Origin: Acidithiobacillus ferrianus
GTDB lineage: Bacteria; Pseudomonadota; Gammaproteobacteria; Acidithiobacillales; Acidithiobacillaceae
Assembly (NCBI RefSeq): GCF_010378095.1
Contig: NZ_WNJL01000034.1
Location: forward strand, 62,001 to 126,000
Length of the DNA stretch: 64,000 nucleotides
Direction: 5' to 3'
Shown here: piece by piece, positions 20,187-29,336 of the stretch
How the letters are laid out: every line of letters starts with the position of its first letter
Position numbering within the stretch: the stretch's first letter is position 1
Notes under the pieces: model-generated
Database searches by the model: none
What the model saw: the letters and a program-made list of their open reading frames with translations, nothing else
Told to the model about the DNA's origin: nothing
Made by a program: the position numbers and the translations under genes

Positions 20187-20630
20187 TTATGGCTCTGGTT
20201 CCGGATCTTCCGTCCGGCGGAGCAGGGTGTCCAGGGCGATGATCCGGGCCGGATGATGCCGCTTCTCCGCCGACTTTTTGATGGCGTGGTTCAAGGCCTG
20301 GTGAAACTCCATGGGCAGGCGGCGCAGGATCTCTTCCCCCGCCGGACTGAAGAGATCCATCCGGCAGGGCACGCCTTCGTGCAAATCGTCCCGGGACTGG
20401 GGCGCAAAGTGGTGCCAGACGCTGACCGCGACACGTCCACCGATGTAGTCGCAGAACACCCACTCCCGCTCCATGAGGATGGCCATGACCGAGACGAAGC
20501 GCAGGGGGATGAAGACGGGGCCGCTTGCGGCATGTTGCAGGATGAGGGCTTGATTGTAGATCCAGGCGGGAACCAGCCCCGGTCGGGTTTGCCATACCGG
20601 CGGGCGACGGCAATCGGATTCTTTGATCAC
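20187..20630 (-). CDS. Conserved hypothetical protein at the head of the cbb/trp run
   Basis: A 147-residue protein starting at GTG 20630. The middle is mixed alpha/beta (AILMEREWVFCDYIGGRVAVSVWHHF), followed by a helical stretch with FSPAGEEILRRLPMEFHQALNHAI, and an acidic Pro-rich tail ending EDPEPEP. No signal peptide or membrane segment. I do not recognise a family. It ends 23 bp before the phosphatase gene and is divergent from rsmE, so the operon promoter is probably in or near the 67-bp gap 20631-20697. Confidence 0.6.
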   Translation of the reverse strand: MIKESDCRRPPVWQTRPGLVPAWIYNQALILQHAASGPVFIPLRFVSVMAILMEREWVFCDYIGGRVAVSVWHHFAPQSRDDLHEGVPCRMDLFSPAGEEILRRLPMEFHQALNHAIKKSAEKRHHPARIIALDTLLRRTEDPEPEP

Positions 20631-20697
20631 GCGCCACCAACGCCAGCGCCACGATGATATACTCTCACCCTCGCTCTCCTGCGCAACATGGATGTTT

Positions 20698-21423
20698 ATG
20701 CCACGTATCCATTTATACGCCGATTCGGTACTCCCTGAAAGCGGACCCTTCTGGCTTCCGGCCGGGCCCAGCCATCACCTGCTGAAGGTATTACGGGCCC
20801 GGCACGGACAGTCGCTGACGCTGTTCAATGGGGACGGCCATGCCTACCACGCCACCTTGAGGGGCGCGTCCGCGCCGCATGCGTTGCTGGAAATTACGGA
20901 GCGTTGTCCACAGGAGACGGACTCCCCTTTGGCCATTCAGGTTTTTTTGCCCATGACCCGCGGGGAGCGTTGGGACTGGAGCCTGCAAAAGGTGGTGGAA
21001 CTAGGTGTGCGGCGGATACAGCCCGTGGCCTGCCGCCATGGGGTGGTGCAACTGAGCGAAACGCGTGGGGAGAAACGTCTGACGCGCTGGCGGGAGATCG
21101 TTATCGCGGCCTGTGAACAGAGTGGCCGCACCACGATGCCTGAACTTGCCCCGCCGGTCGCATTGACGGCGGCATGGGCCGCCGTGCGGGGAGCCGCCTT
21201 TGTACTGGAACCGGAGGGCTCCGAACGTTTTTCCGGCATCGCCCCCCCAGGGCCGGGGATTACCCTGCTCAGCGGCCCCGAGGGAGGGCTGGCGCCGGAA
21301 GAAGTGGCAGCCGCCCGGTCTCACGGCTTTCGCCCCCTGCGCATGGGTCCACGCATCCTGCGCGCGGAAACGGCTGTCGTCGCCGCCGTCGCCGTCGCTC
21401 AGGCCCTGTGGGGCGATCTCTGA
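20698..21423 (+). CDS. rsmE: 16S rRNA m3U1498 methyltransferase
   Basis: A 241-residue SPOUT methyltransferase with an N-terminal PUA-like domain (MPRIHLYADSVLP, then SHHLLKVLRARHGQ) and the C-terminal knot motifs LLSGPEGGLAPEEV and GPRILRAETAVVAA that bind S-adenosylmethionine. The ATG at 20698 gives the usual family N-terminus and length. A TATACT at 20658-20663 could be its -10 box. Confidence 0.93.
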   Translation: MPRIHLYADSVLPESGPFWLPAGPSHHLLKVLRARHGQSLTLFNGDGHAYHATLRGASAPHALLEITERCPQETDSPLAIQVFLPMTRGERWDWSLQKVVELGVRRIQPVACRHGVVQLSETRGEKRLTRWREIVIAACEQSGRTTMPELAPPVALTAAWAAVRGAAFVLEPEGSERFSGIAPPGPGITLLSGPEGGLAPEEVAAARSHGFRPLRMGPRILRAETAVVAAVAVAQALWGDL

Positions 21424-21433
21424 ACCGCCTTCG

Positions 21434-22399
21434 TCAAAGCCAGTCCGCTTTCTTGAAGCGCCGGTACAGATAAATGGCGCAACCGGCCATGATGAGCAAA
21501 GCCATCGGGTAACCGAATCTCCAGTGCAGTTCGGGCATGTAGGTAAAATTCATGCCCCAGATACCCGTAAAAATGGTGGTGACTACCAGAATGGCACCCC
21601 AGGCGGCGAGTTTTTTGTTGACTTCGCCGTGATCGATGGTGATGAGGGAGAGGTTCACCTGAATGGCGGTGGCAATGGTGTCGCGCATGGCATCCAGTTG
21701 GCTATTGAGCAGCATGATATGGTCATGGACATCGCGGAAATAGTTTTCGGCACCGTCCACCAGCGCCGGAACCCGGCCCCCGTAGAGTTTGCTGAATCCA
21801 TCGGCCAAGGGCAGAAGGGCGTGACGCAGCACGTTGACCTTGTATTTAACATCATAGAAGCGCTCCATGTTTTTACGGGTTTCCTGATTATGAAACATGG
21901 CGATTTCCAGCTTCTCCAGCTCGTCATCCAGAATATCCACCACGGGGAAGAAGCGGTCCACGACGGCGTCAGAGAGCGCGTACATCACGTAGACGGAACC
22001 ATATTTGAGCAGATGCGGCTCCCGCTCCGCGCGGGCACGCACACCCAGCAAGGCCTGTTCGCAGTTCTGGCGAACCGAAAGCACAAAGTTGGGTCCGACA
22101 AAAATGCTGATCCGACCGATATGCACCTCCTCGCCGTGGTAAGCAGGCACTTGCAGGTAGACAAAGAGGTGCTCATCATACTCTTCGACCTTGGGCCGCT
22201 GCACCTCGTTGAAGACATCCTCCACGGCCAGCTCGTGCAAGCCGAACTGCTTCTGCATGGCGCGCAATTCATCCTCACTGGCATCTTGCAGCGCCACCCA
22301 GACAAAGTTGTCGGGCGCGTGTAAATACGCTGGAATCTCTTCGAGGGGAATATCCGCTTGTTCACGGTCGCCGTTATACACTACGCAACTGATGAGCAT
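21434..22399 (-). CDS. corA: CorA-type Mg2+/Co2+ channel
   Basis: A 321-residue channel subunit. It has a long N-terminal alpha/beta cytoplasmic domain, a helical funnel, and two C-terminal membrane helices with the pore motif GMNFTYMPEL between them and a basic end (YRRFKKADWL). Length and order fit CorA pentamers. The ATG at 22399 is chosen; the frame is open 84 codons further upstream but that part is Arg/Pro-rich and overlaps ispH. Confidence 0.94.
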   Translation of the reverse strand: MLISCVVYNGDREQADIPLEEIPAYLHAPDNFVWVALQDASEDELRAMQKQFGLHELAVEDVFNEVQRPKVEEYDEHLFVYLQVPAYHGEEVHIGRISIFVGPNFVLSVRQNCEQALLGVRARAEREPHLLKYGSVYVMYALSDAVVDRFFPVVDILDDELEKLEIAMFHNQETRKNMERFYDVKYKVNVLRHALLPLADGFSKLYGGRVPALVDGAENYFRDVHDHIMLLNSQLDAMRDTIATAIQVNLSLITIDHGEVNKKLAAWGAILVVTTIFTGIWGMNFTYMPELHWRFGYPMALLIMAGCAIYLYRRFKKADWL

Positions 22400-22595
22400 C
22401 CGTTCAGTCCTCAGATTGGAATGGCCTGCCGCCAAGCACCCAGGCCGGCGATCCTCATGATACCGCGATCCCGGCCGGTGGTTATACCCGCGCGTGCCCA
22501 CAGAGGGGGTTCCCGCACGGAAAGTCCGCCTGGACGGTTGACAGGGCGGGCGGCAGGATGGACCATCGAGGCTCGTGAATTTCAGGAATTTCAGC

Positions 22596-23546
22596 ATGGA
22601 CATTTTGCTAGCGAACCCACGTGGTTTTTGCGCCGGGGTCAATCGGGCCATCCAGATTGTCGACCGTGCCCTGGAACTCTTCGGCGCGCCGATCTATGTG
22701 CGCCACGAGGTCGTTCACAACCGTCATGTGGTGGAAGACCTGCGCGCCCGGGGCGCCGTCTTCGTCGAGGAGCTGGATGAAGTGCCCGATGCGGCGACGG
22801 TGATCTTCAGCGCCCATGGGGTGCCCATCGCGGTCCGCCAGAATGCGGCGACCAGAGGGCTGAACGTCTTCGACGCCACTTGCCCGCTGGTGACCAAAGT
22901 GCATATGGAAGTCAAGAAATACAGCCGGGACGGCATGGAGATGGTGCTTATCGGGCACGCCGGGCATCCGGAAGTGGAGGGGACCATGGGCCAGGTCGAG
23001 GAAGGGATGATGTACCTGGTTTCCAACGTCGCGGACGTGGCGAATCTGGCGCCCCGCAACCCGGGCAAGCTCGCCTACATCACCCAGACGACGCTGAGCA
23101 TGGACGATACCGCCGAAGTGATTACCGCCCTGCGCGCGCGTTTCCCGCTGATTCAGGGACCGAAGAAGGACGACATTTGTTATGCCACCCAGAACCGTCA
23201 GGATGCGGTCAAGCTGCTCGCCCCGGACGTGGATATTCTGCTGGTGGTCGGGGCGCCCAACAGTTCCAACTCCAGCCGCCTGGCAGAACTGGGCACCCGG
23301 CTGGGGACATCGACGCATCTCATCGAAGATGCGCAGCAGTTGCGCCGGGAGTGGTTCGACGCCGTGGAGAAGATTGGCATCAGCGCCGGCGCCTCGGCGC
23401 CAGAGAGCCTGGTGCAGGAGATCATCGACACCCTTCGCGGCTGGGGCGCACGGATTCCGGAAGAGACGCCGGGCGTGGAGGAAAAGGTCATCTTCAGCCT
23501 GCCGCTGGCGCTGGTGCAGGCACAGAAGCGGCAGGAAAGCGCCTGA
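22596..23546 (+). CDS. ispH: 4-hydroxy-3-methylbut-2-enyl diphosphate reductase
   Basis: A 316-residue Fe-S enzyme for the last step of the non-mevalonate isoprenoid pathway. The three cluster cysteines are in [26 protein letters not shown] and [11 protein letters not shown]; substrate His residues are in HEVVHN and [14 protein letters not shown] is also present. The start at 22596 gives the canonical [11 protein letters not shown]-terminus. It is divergent from corA and ends 3 bp from the convergent rmuC. Confidence 0.96.
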   Translation: MDILLANPRGFCAGVNRAIQIVDRALELFGAPIYVRHEVVHNRHVVEDLRARGAVFVEELDEVPDAATVIFSAHGVPIAVRQNAATRGLNVFDATCPLVTKVHMEVKKYSRDGMEMVLIGHAGHPEVEGTMGQVEEGMMYLVSNVADVANLAPRNPGKLAYITQTTLSMDDTAEVITALRARFPLIQGPKKDDICYATQNRQDAVKLLAPDVDILLVVGAPNSSNSSRLAELGTRLGTSTHLIEDAQQLRREWFDAVEKIGISAGASAPESLVQEIIDTLRGWGARIPEETPGVEEKVIFSLPLALVQAQKRQESA

Positions 23547-23549
23547 CGC

Positions 23550-25073
23550 TCACTCGGCCGGGTCGTCGGTGAAGGACCGCTCCTCGGCCTGTAGCAGGCG
23601 CGGGGCAAGCTCAACCGGCTCCAGATCGGGCAACTCCCTACCTTCCGGCGCGGCCTTGAGTTCGCGGAACTTGCGCGCCGAGATCAGGACGCGGCTCTCG
23701 AGCGATCCCGTGGCCCGGTTGTACGCCTCCACGGCCTGCCCCAATCCCTTGCCCACCCGCGTCCAGTGTGCCGCCAGCTTGGTCAGCCGGTCGTAGAGTT
23801 CTTTGCCGAGATCGCTGATGGCGCGCGCGTTTTCTGCCAGCGCCTCCTGGCGCCAGCCATAGGCGACGGCGCGCAGCAAGGCGATGAGGGTGGTGGGGCT
23901 GGCAACGATCACCTTCTGCTCCACCCCGTATTCGATGAGCGATGGATCTTCTTGCAACGCGGCGCTGAAGAACACCTCGCCGGGTACGAAGAGGACGACG
24001 AACTCAGGCGTCGGCTGAAATTGTTCCCAGTAGGACTTTTTGCTCAGTTGCGTCATGTGGGTGCGCAACTCGCCGGCGTGTTTACGCAGGAAATGTTGCC
24101 GTTTTTGCTCGTCTTCCGTTTCCATCGCCTCCAGATAGGCATGGAGGGGCGCCTTGGCGTCGATGACGATGCGTTTGCCACCGGGCAGCCGCACCACCAG
24201 GTCGGGACGCTGCTGGCCATTTTCAGTGGCCACGCTTTCCTGTTCGGTAAAATCGCAATAGGCGAGCATACCCGCCATTTCGACGACGCGCTTGAGCTGC
24301 ATTTCTCCCCAGCGGCCGCGGGCGGCCGGTTGGCGCAGGGCCTTGACCAGCGCGGCGGTTTCCTGGTGCAGGCGCGGCAGGTGGTCCTGCACCAGGCCAC
24401 GAAGCTGCTCATTCAAGGCGCTGTAGGCGTCGATCCGGGTTCTTTCCATGGCATCGAGGCGGGTCCCGACCTTGTCCAGCGACTCGCGGATAGGCTCCAC
24501 CAGTTGCCCCACCGCTTTTTGGCGCCCCTCCCAATCCGTCTTTGCGCTTTCCTGGAAACGTTCCAGGTTTTCTCGCGCCAGTTCCAGAAAAGACTGGTTA
24601 TTGCGGCGCAGAGCCTCGGCGGAAAGCGATTGAAAGGCATCGCCGAGGCGTTGACGGGCCTCATCCAGCAGACGGAGCTTTTCCGCGTTGCTCTTGCGCT
24701 CCTGTTCCAGGCGTTCCGTGAGTTCTGCCCACTGACCTTGCCGTGTCACCATTTCCGCCTGCAAGCGGGTGGTATTACCGCGCTCCGCCACAATGGCCTC
24801 CTCGAGGGCCGGAATGCGGCGGCTCTCCGCCTCGGCGCTGGCGCGTCGTTCGCTTTCATGGCGCAGGGCTTCCTGCGCTTCCTGGAGATGCTGGCGCAGG
24901 ACGCCCAACTCACGCTGTGCGGTTTCCAACTGAGCGGCGCTGATTTGCTGGGCGCCCCGGAGCGCGTCGCTGGCGGCCTGCTGGCGCTGGCTCACGCCAC
25001 GCGCCACGAGCCCGGCCACGATGAGCCCCAGCAGCATTCCGATAACGAGATATGGCAGATTTTCCCAAGTCAC
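23550..25073 (-). CDS. rmuC: DNA recombination protein RmuC
   Basis: A 507-residue protein. It has one membrane anchor at residues 5-25, then about 180 residues of Ala/Glu/Arg-rich coiled coil, then the RmuC domain ([62 protein letters not shown]). The domain resembles restriction-endonuclease folds. RmuC limits inversions at short repeats in E. coli. The length is normal and the gene stands alone. Confidence 0.93.
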   Translation of the reverse strand: MTWENLPYLVIGMLLGLIVAGLVARGVSQRQQAASDALRGAQQISAAQLETAQRELGVLRQHLQEAQEALRHESERRASAEAESRRIPALEEAIVAERGNTTRLQAEMVTRQGQWAELTERLEQERKSNAEKLRLLDEARQRLGDAFQSLSAEALRRNNQSFLELARENLERFQESAKTDWEGRQKAVGQLVEPIRESLDKVGTRLDAMERTRIDAYSALNEQLRGLVQDHLPRLHQETAALVKALRQPAARGRWGEMQLKRVVEMAGMLAYCDFTEQESVATENGQQRPDLVVRLPGGKRIVIDAKAPLHAYLEAMETEDEQKRQHFLRKHAGELRTHMTQLSKKSYWEQFQPTPEFVVLFVPGEVFFSAALQEDPSLIEYGVEQKVIVASPTTLIALLRAVAYGWRQEALAENARAISDLGKELYDRLTKLAAHWTRVGKGLGQAVEAYNRATGSLESRVLISARKFRELKAAPEGRELPDLEPVELAPRLLQAEERSFTDDPAE

Positions 25074-25170
25074 AAGAGGTCTGTCCTGAAGGCGGATGGT
25101 CGCTAGGATACGCCAAGCGGAAGGTCAATGCGATCGTGCCACCGCCTTCGGATGCAGCGGTATCCGGTGC

Positions 25171-25626
25171 TCAGGATTCCAGTGACGAGGTGCAGTGGGG
25201 ACAGCGAACAGCCGCCAGCGGAATGGTGGATGCGCAAAAAGAACACGTTTTGGTGGTCACCGCGGCAGCGGGCTTGACGTAAAGCGTGTTGATCACCCGC
25301 ACTATGGAAAAAATCACCAGGGCAATGATAAAAAAACTGATCAGCGACATGATAAAAAGGCCGTAGTTCAAGGTGACCGCGCCCGCCTTTTTCGCGGCTT
25401 CCAACGTCGGATAGGGTCCGGGAACCGTGCCTTCCTTGAGCACGACATACAAATTGGAAAAATCGACCTTATCCAGCAACAGCCCGATGGGGGGCATCAC
25501 GATATTGCTGACCAAAGAGGTGACGATGGCGGAAAACGCCGTGCCGATGACAAACGCCACAGCCAGATCGATCACGTTGCCGCGCCGCAAAAATATTTTG
25601 AAGTCCTTGACGAATGCTTTGATCAT
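25171..25626 (-). CDS. mscL: MscL mechanosensitive channel with C-terminal zinc ribbon
   Basis: A 151-residue protein. Residues 1-120 are a normal MscL subunit: KDFKIFLRRGNVIDLAVAFVIG (amphipathic helix plus TM1), MPPIGLLLDKVDFSN loop, then TM2 ending VIFSIVRVINTLY. It opens under membrane tension to release solutes on osmotic downshock. The end is unusual: instead of the helical bundle it has CSFCASTIPLAAVRCPHC, two CxxC pairs that should bind one zinc. I have seen such endings annotated in other MscL proteins, but the function of the zinc ribbon is not known to me. Confidence 0.92.
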   Translation of the reverse strand: MIKAFVKDFKIFLRRGNVIDLAVAFVIGTAFSAIVTSLVSNIVMPPIGLLLDKVDFSNLYVVLKEGTVPGPYPTLEAAKKAGAVTLNYGLFIMSLISFFIIALVIFSIVRVINTLYVKPAAAVTTKTCSFCASTIPLAAVRCPHCTSSLES

Positions 25627-25670
25627 GACGAACCCCCTTTATGCCGTATCGTCGCCGCCATATTTTCCGC

Positions 25671-26189
25671 TCAGGGTTGGCAGAACTGATTTACGGCCTT
25701 TTTGTGGCTATCCATAGGCCGACGGACAGGCGCGGCCGTGCAGGCTGCCTGGCCATTCTGACAGGTAATGGCCCAGCCCTGAGCGAGATCGAAGAAGCGC
25801 GCCGCCTGCGCGGCTGGCGGGGCATAGCCACTTCCCTGGAAGAGCGGCGCCAACGCATGGAAGTAATGACCTTCTTCCCGCGCCCATTGGGAAACCGCCT
25901 GCCAGCAGGTGGCCTGCTCGCTTGCGGGCATCTGCGCGCAGCCGATGGCGTTACCGCGTGCGCGATCCAGTGCCTGCCGCCAGTTCGGGCAAAACTGCCG
26001 CTCCGCCCCGGCGCGCTGGGTGGCGGCAGCCGCCAGGCGTTGCTTCGCCGTCTGCGCGGTGTGATCGGCGAGCGCCGCACGCTGCGCGGCGGTGTTCGCC
26101 GTGGTGGAAGATGCAGGGGCGGATGGTAAGGATGCGCAAGCGGACAGGGTGGCCAGCGCGAGCAGGAGCAGCAGGATTTTTGCGGGCAT
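25671..26189 (-). CDS. Small lipoprotein, Ala-rich, unknown function
   Basis: A 172-residue protein with a signal peptide and lipobox LSAC (Cys18), so it should be anchored in an envelope membrane. The mature part has an Ala/Gln-rich helix (residues 30-65) and then a region with four further Cys (FCPNW, IGCAQ, ATCWQ, ITCQN), which may form disulfides in the periplasm. I do not recognise the family. It lies on the same strand as the RND pump genes, 63 bp downstream of the permease gene, and could be part of that operon. Confidence 0.65.
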   Translation of the reverse strand: MPAKILLLLLALATLSACASLPSAPASSTTANTAAQRAALADHTAQTAKQRLAAAATQRAGAERQFCPNWRQALDRARGNAIGCAQMPASEQATCWQAVSQWAREEGHYFHALAPLFQGSGYAPPAAQAARFFDLAQGWAITCQNGQAACTAAPVRRPMDSHKKAVNQFCQP

Positions 26190-26252
26190 GGTGCGAGACT
26201 CTCTCTTCGGTTGGTCTTTGCAGGTATATACATACCATAAATCGGCGATGTC

Positions 26253-29200
26253 TCAGAGCGTTCCAGGCCGTGTCGCTGCGGCGGTGGGCGCCTGGCGCCG
26301 CCAACGCCCCCGCCAGCCTTCGAAGAGCACATAGAAAGCGGGGGTCACATAAAGGGTCAGAAACTGCGAGACGATGATGCCGCCCGCCACCGCCACACCC
26401 AGCGGCACCCGCGACGCGGCGCCCGCCCCGATGCCTATGGCGATAGGCAGAATACCCAGCACGGCGGCGAGATTGGTCATCATGATGGGACGGAACCGGG
26501 TGACACAGGCATCGACCATGGCATCCACGGCGCTGGCCCCTTCGCGGCGCCGGTGAATGGCGAAATCCACCATGATGATGCCGTTCTTCTTGACCAATCC
26601 CACCAGCATGATAATGCCGACAAAGCTGAACAGATCCAGTTCCTGATGAAAGATCCACAGCGCCAGCAAGGCGCCGAAACCGGCCAGCGGCAAGGCGGTG
26701 AGGATGGTCAGGGGGTGGACGAAATCCTCATAGAGGATGGCCAGAATGGCGTAAATCAGTGCCACCGTGGCCAGGAGCAGCAGCGGCAGGCTGTTGGTGG
26801 ACTGGGTAAAGGCCGCCGCCGACCCGCCAAACTCGCCCTGCACATTGGCGGGCAGTATCTTCGATGCGGTCTTTTGCACCGCCTGGGTTGCCGCCCCCAA
26901 TGAGGCCCCCGGCGCCAGATTGAAAGAGATGGTCACGCTGGGCAGCCCATTGTAGTGACTGATACTCAGTGGCCCTACGCCGTAGGCGAAATGGGCGAGC
27001 GCCGCCAAAGGCACCAGCCCCGCGCTGCCCGGCACCGTAATGGCGGAAAGCGCGCCCAGATTCTCCTGAAAGCGCCGGGCCAGATCGAGAATGACCTTAT
27101 ACTGGTTGGTGGAGGCGTAGATCGTACCCACCTGGGTGCCGCCAAACGCGAAGTTCAGCGCCTGCTCGACCCCTTCCGGGGTGACGCCCAGCGCTTGCGC
27201 CCGCTGATGCAGGATGTGCACTTCGATCTCCGGGTTGGCCAGTTGCAGATTGCTGTTGACGGCTTGCAGCGCGGGAATCCGGCGCAAGGCGGATACCAGC
27301 TTCGGTGCCAGCGCGTTCAGGCTGCCCTGGTCCTCGCTCTGTAGGATGTATTGGTAGTGAGATTGCGCCGCAACCGGCCCCATCTGAATGGCGGGCGGCA
27401 TCTGGAAACTCGCCTCCACTCCGTCGAAGTGGCTGACGGTCTGGCGCAGTTGGGCGATGATCTGCGTCCCCGAGGCCCGCTCCCCCAGTGGTTTGAGACG
27501 AATGATCAGACGCCCGGTGTTGGCGGAGCCGAAGGCCCCTATCCCCTGCCCGGCACTGGACATGACGGCCTGCACCGCCTTGTTGCGACCCACGGCGGCG
27601 GCAATGGCCTGCTGGCTCTTTTCCAATTGCGCAAAAGAAATGCCCTGGGGATATTCCAGATTGCCCATGATCATGCCGCTGTCTTCCGTGGGAATGAAGC
27701 CCTTGGGCAGCAGGATGAAAAGCCCGATCATGGCCAGCAGGCTCAGCAAGGCACCGCCATATATCCAGCCGCGATGATGGAGGGCCATCCGCAAACTGCG
27801 TCCGTACCACTCGCGCAAACGCATAAAACCAAGCTCGAAGCGGCTTCGCCCCTGATGTTTCACCCGCAGGTAACGGGCGCAGAGCATGGGGGTCAGGGTG
27901 AGTGAAACCAGTCCTGAAAGGAGGATCACGACCGCTATGGTCACACCGAATTCGCGGAACAACCGGCCGATGATGCCCCCCATGACCAGGAAGGGCAGGA
28001 ACACCACTGCCAGCGACAGGGTCATGGAAATCACCGTAAAGCCGATCTCGCGGCTGCCCACCAGTGCCGCCTGGTGCGGTTCCTCGCCGTTTTCCTCATG
28101 ACGGGCAATGTTTTCCAACATGACCACGGCATCATCCACGACAAAACCCACGGACAGGGTCAACGCCAGCAAAGTCAGGGTGTTGAGGGTGTAGCCGAGC
28201 GCGTAGATGATGGCAAAGGTGCCGAGGATGGAGGCGGGGATCGCCAGCGCGCCGATCAGGGTCGGGCTGCCGCGACGCAAGAAAAGCCAGAGCACCGCCG
28301 CCACCAGGAGCGAGGCCAGCAACAAGGTGGCTTCGACTTCCTCCACCGCCGCGCGGATATAGTCGGCCTTGTCGTACACCACCGTCAGATGGGCGCCGCC
28401 GGGCAGGCTGGCGCTCAGCAGGGGCAAGCGCTTTCGGATAGCGTCGGAGATGGCCACGGTATCCGCATTGGGCTGGCGCACCACGGCGAGGATGAGCGCG
28501 CGCTGTCCGCCGATCCAACTGGCGATCTGATCGTTGTCGACGCCATTGCTGACCTGGGCGATGGCGGCCAGCGGCACCACAGCGCCATTGGCGAAGGTGA
28601 TGGGCATGCCGGCGAAGGCCTGGGCATCATGGAGCTGGCCATGCACGTTCACGGCATAGTTGCGCACCGCGCCGAGCACCGTACCCTGCGGCAGGTTGAC
28701 ATTGTGGCTGGAAATGGCCTGGGTAAGCGCCTGCAACGATATCCCGTGCGCTTGCATGGCAAAGGGATTGGCATGGATGCGGACCGCGTAATTCTGCTCA
28801 CCGAAAACCTGCACCTGCGCCACGCCAGGGATACCGGAAATGGCGGGTACCACCTTGTCCACCGCATACTGGTTGAGCCGGTAAATAGGCATGTTGGGTG
28901 CGGCGAGGGCCAGGAACTCGATAGGGGCCGCCGACGGATTGAGCTGCTTGACGAAGGGCAGGCTGGGCATGCCCGGCGGCAGCAGATGGGCGGCCTGCGT
29001 GACCGCGTTTTCGACATTCTGGGTGGCGACATCGATGTTCTGGCGAAGATCGAACTGCAGAATGATCCGGGTCGAGCCCTGATGGTTCACCGAACTCATG
29101 GAGGAAAGACCGGGAATGGCGGCGAACTGCTTTTCCAGCGGGGTCGCCACCGCGCTGGCCATGGTTTGCGGGCTGGCTCCCGGCAGACTCGCCAGGACCA

Positions 29201-29336
29201 TCACCGTTGGAAAATCGACACTGGGGAGCAGGGCCACCGGCAGTTTCATAAAGGCAAACAGGCCGTACAGCACCAGTCCGAGGATGAGGATGGCCGTCAT
29301 CACCGGACGGCGAATGAACAACGCGGAGACGTTCAC
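26253..29336 (-). CDS. RND efflux pump permease (HAE1/MdtB-like)
   Basis: A 1027-residue inner-membrane proton antiporter. The N-terminus FIRRPVMTAILILGLVLYGL is TM1, followed by the porter loop, then six TMs with the proton-relay Asp pair in VGFVVDDAVVMLENIARHEE, and the same organisation repeated in the second half with VGLVKKNGIIMVDFA. The pattern is that of drug/hydrophobe pumps, not the heavy-metal CusA type, which would have Met relay residues. It overlaps the adaptor gene by 4 bases, making a tripartite pump with the next two genes. Confidence 0.94.
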   Translation of the reverse strand: MNVSALFIRRPVMTAILILGLVLYGLFAFMKLPVALLPSVDFPTVMVLASLPGASPQTMASAVATPLEKQFAAIPGLSSMSSVNHQGSTRIILQFDLRQNIDVATQNVENAVTQAAHLLPPGMPSLPFVKQLNPSAAPIEFLALAAPNMPIYRLNQYAVDKVVPAISGIPGVAQVQVFGEQNYAVRIHANPFAMQAHGISLQALTQAISSHNVNLPQGTVLGAVRNYAVNVHGQLHDAQAFAGMPITFANGAVVPLAAIAQVSNGVDNDQIASWIGGQRALILAVVRQPNADTVAISDAIRKRLPLLSASLPGGAHLTVVYDKADYIRAAVEEVEATLLLASLLVAAVLWLFLRRGSPTLIGALAIPASILGTFAIIYALGYTLNTLTLLALTLSVGFVVDDAVVMLENIARHEENGEEPHQAALVGSREIGFTVISMTLSLAVVFLPFLVMGGIIGRLFREFGVTIAVVILLSGLVSLTLTPMLCARYLRVKHQGRSRFELGFMRLREWYGRSLRMALHHRGWIYGGALLSLLAMIGLFILLPKGFIPTEDSGMIMGNLEYPQGISFAQLEKSQQAIAAAVGRNKAVQAVMSSAGQGIGAFGSANTGRLIIRLKPLGERASGTQIIAQLRQTVSHFDGVEASFQMPPAIQMGPVAAQSHYQYILQSEDQGSLNALAPKLVSALRRIPALQAVNSNLQLANPEIEVHILHQRAQALGVTPEGVEQALNFAFGGTQVGTIYASTNQYKVILDLARRFQENLGALSAITVPGSAGLVPLAALAHFAYGVGPLSISHYNGLPSVTISFNLAPGASLGAATQAVQKTASKILPANVQGEFGGSAAAFTQSTNSLPLLLLATVALIYAILAILYEDFVHPLTILTALPLAGFGALLALWIFHQELDLFSFVGIIMLVGLVKKNGIIMVDFAIHRRREGASAVDAMVDACVTRFRPIMMTNLAAVLGILPIAIGIGAGAASRVPLGVAVAGGIIVSQFLTLYVTPAFYVLFEGWRGRWRRQAPTAAATRPGTL

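Noticed and set aside
19339..20652. Long N-terminal extension of the inositol monophosphatase-like protein
   Set aside because: The extra residues overlap the upstream gene in another frame and do not resemble the family; the ATG at 20163 gives the normal size.
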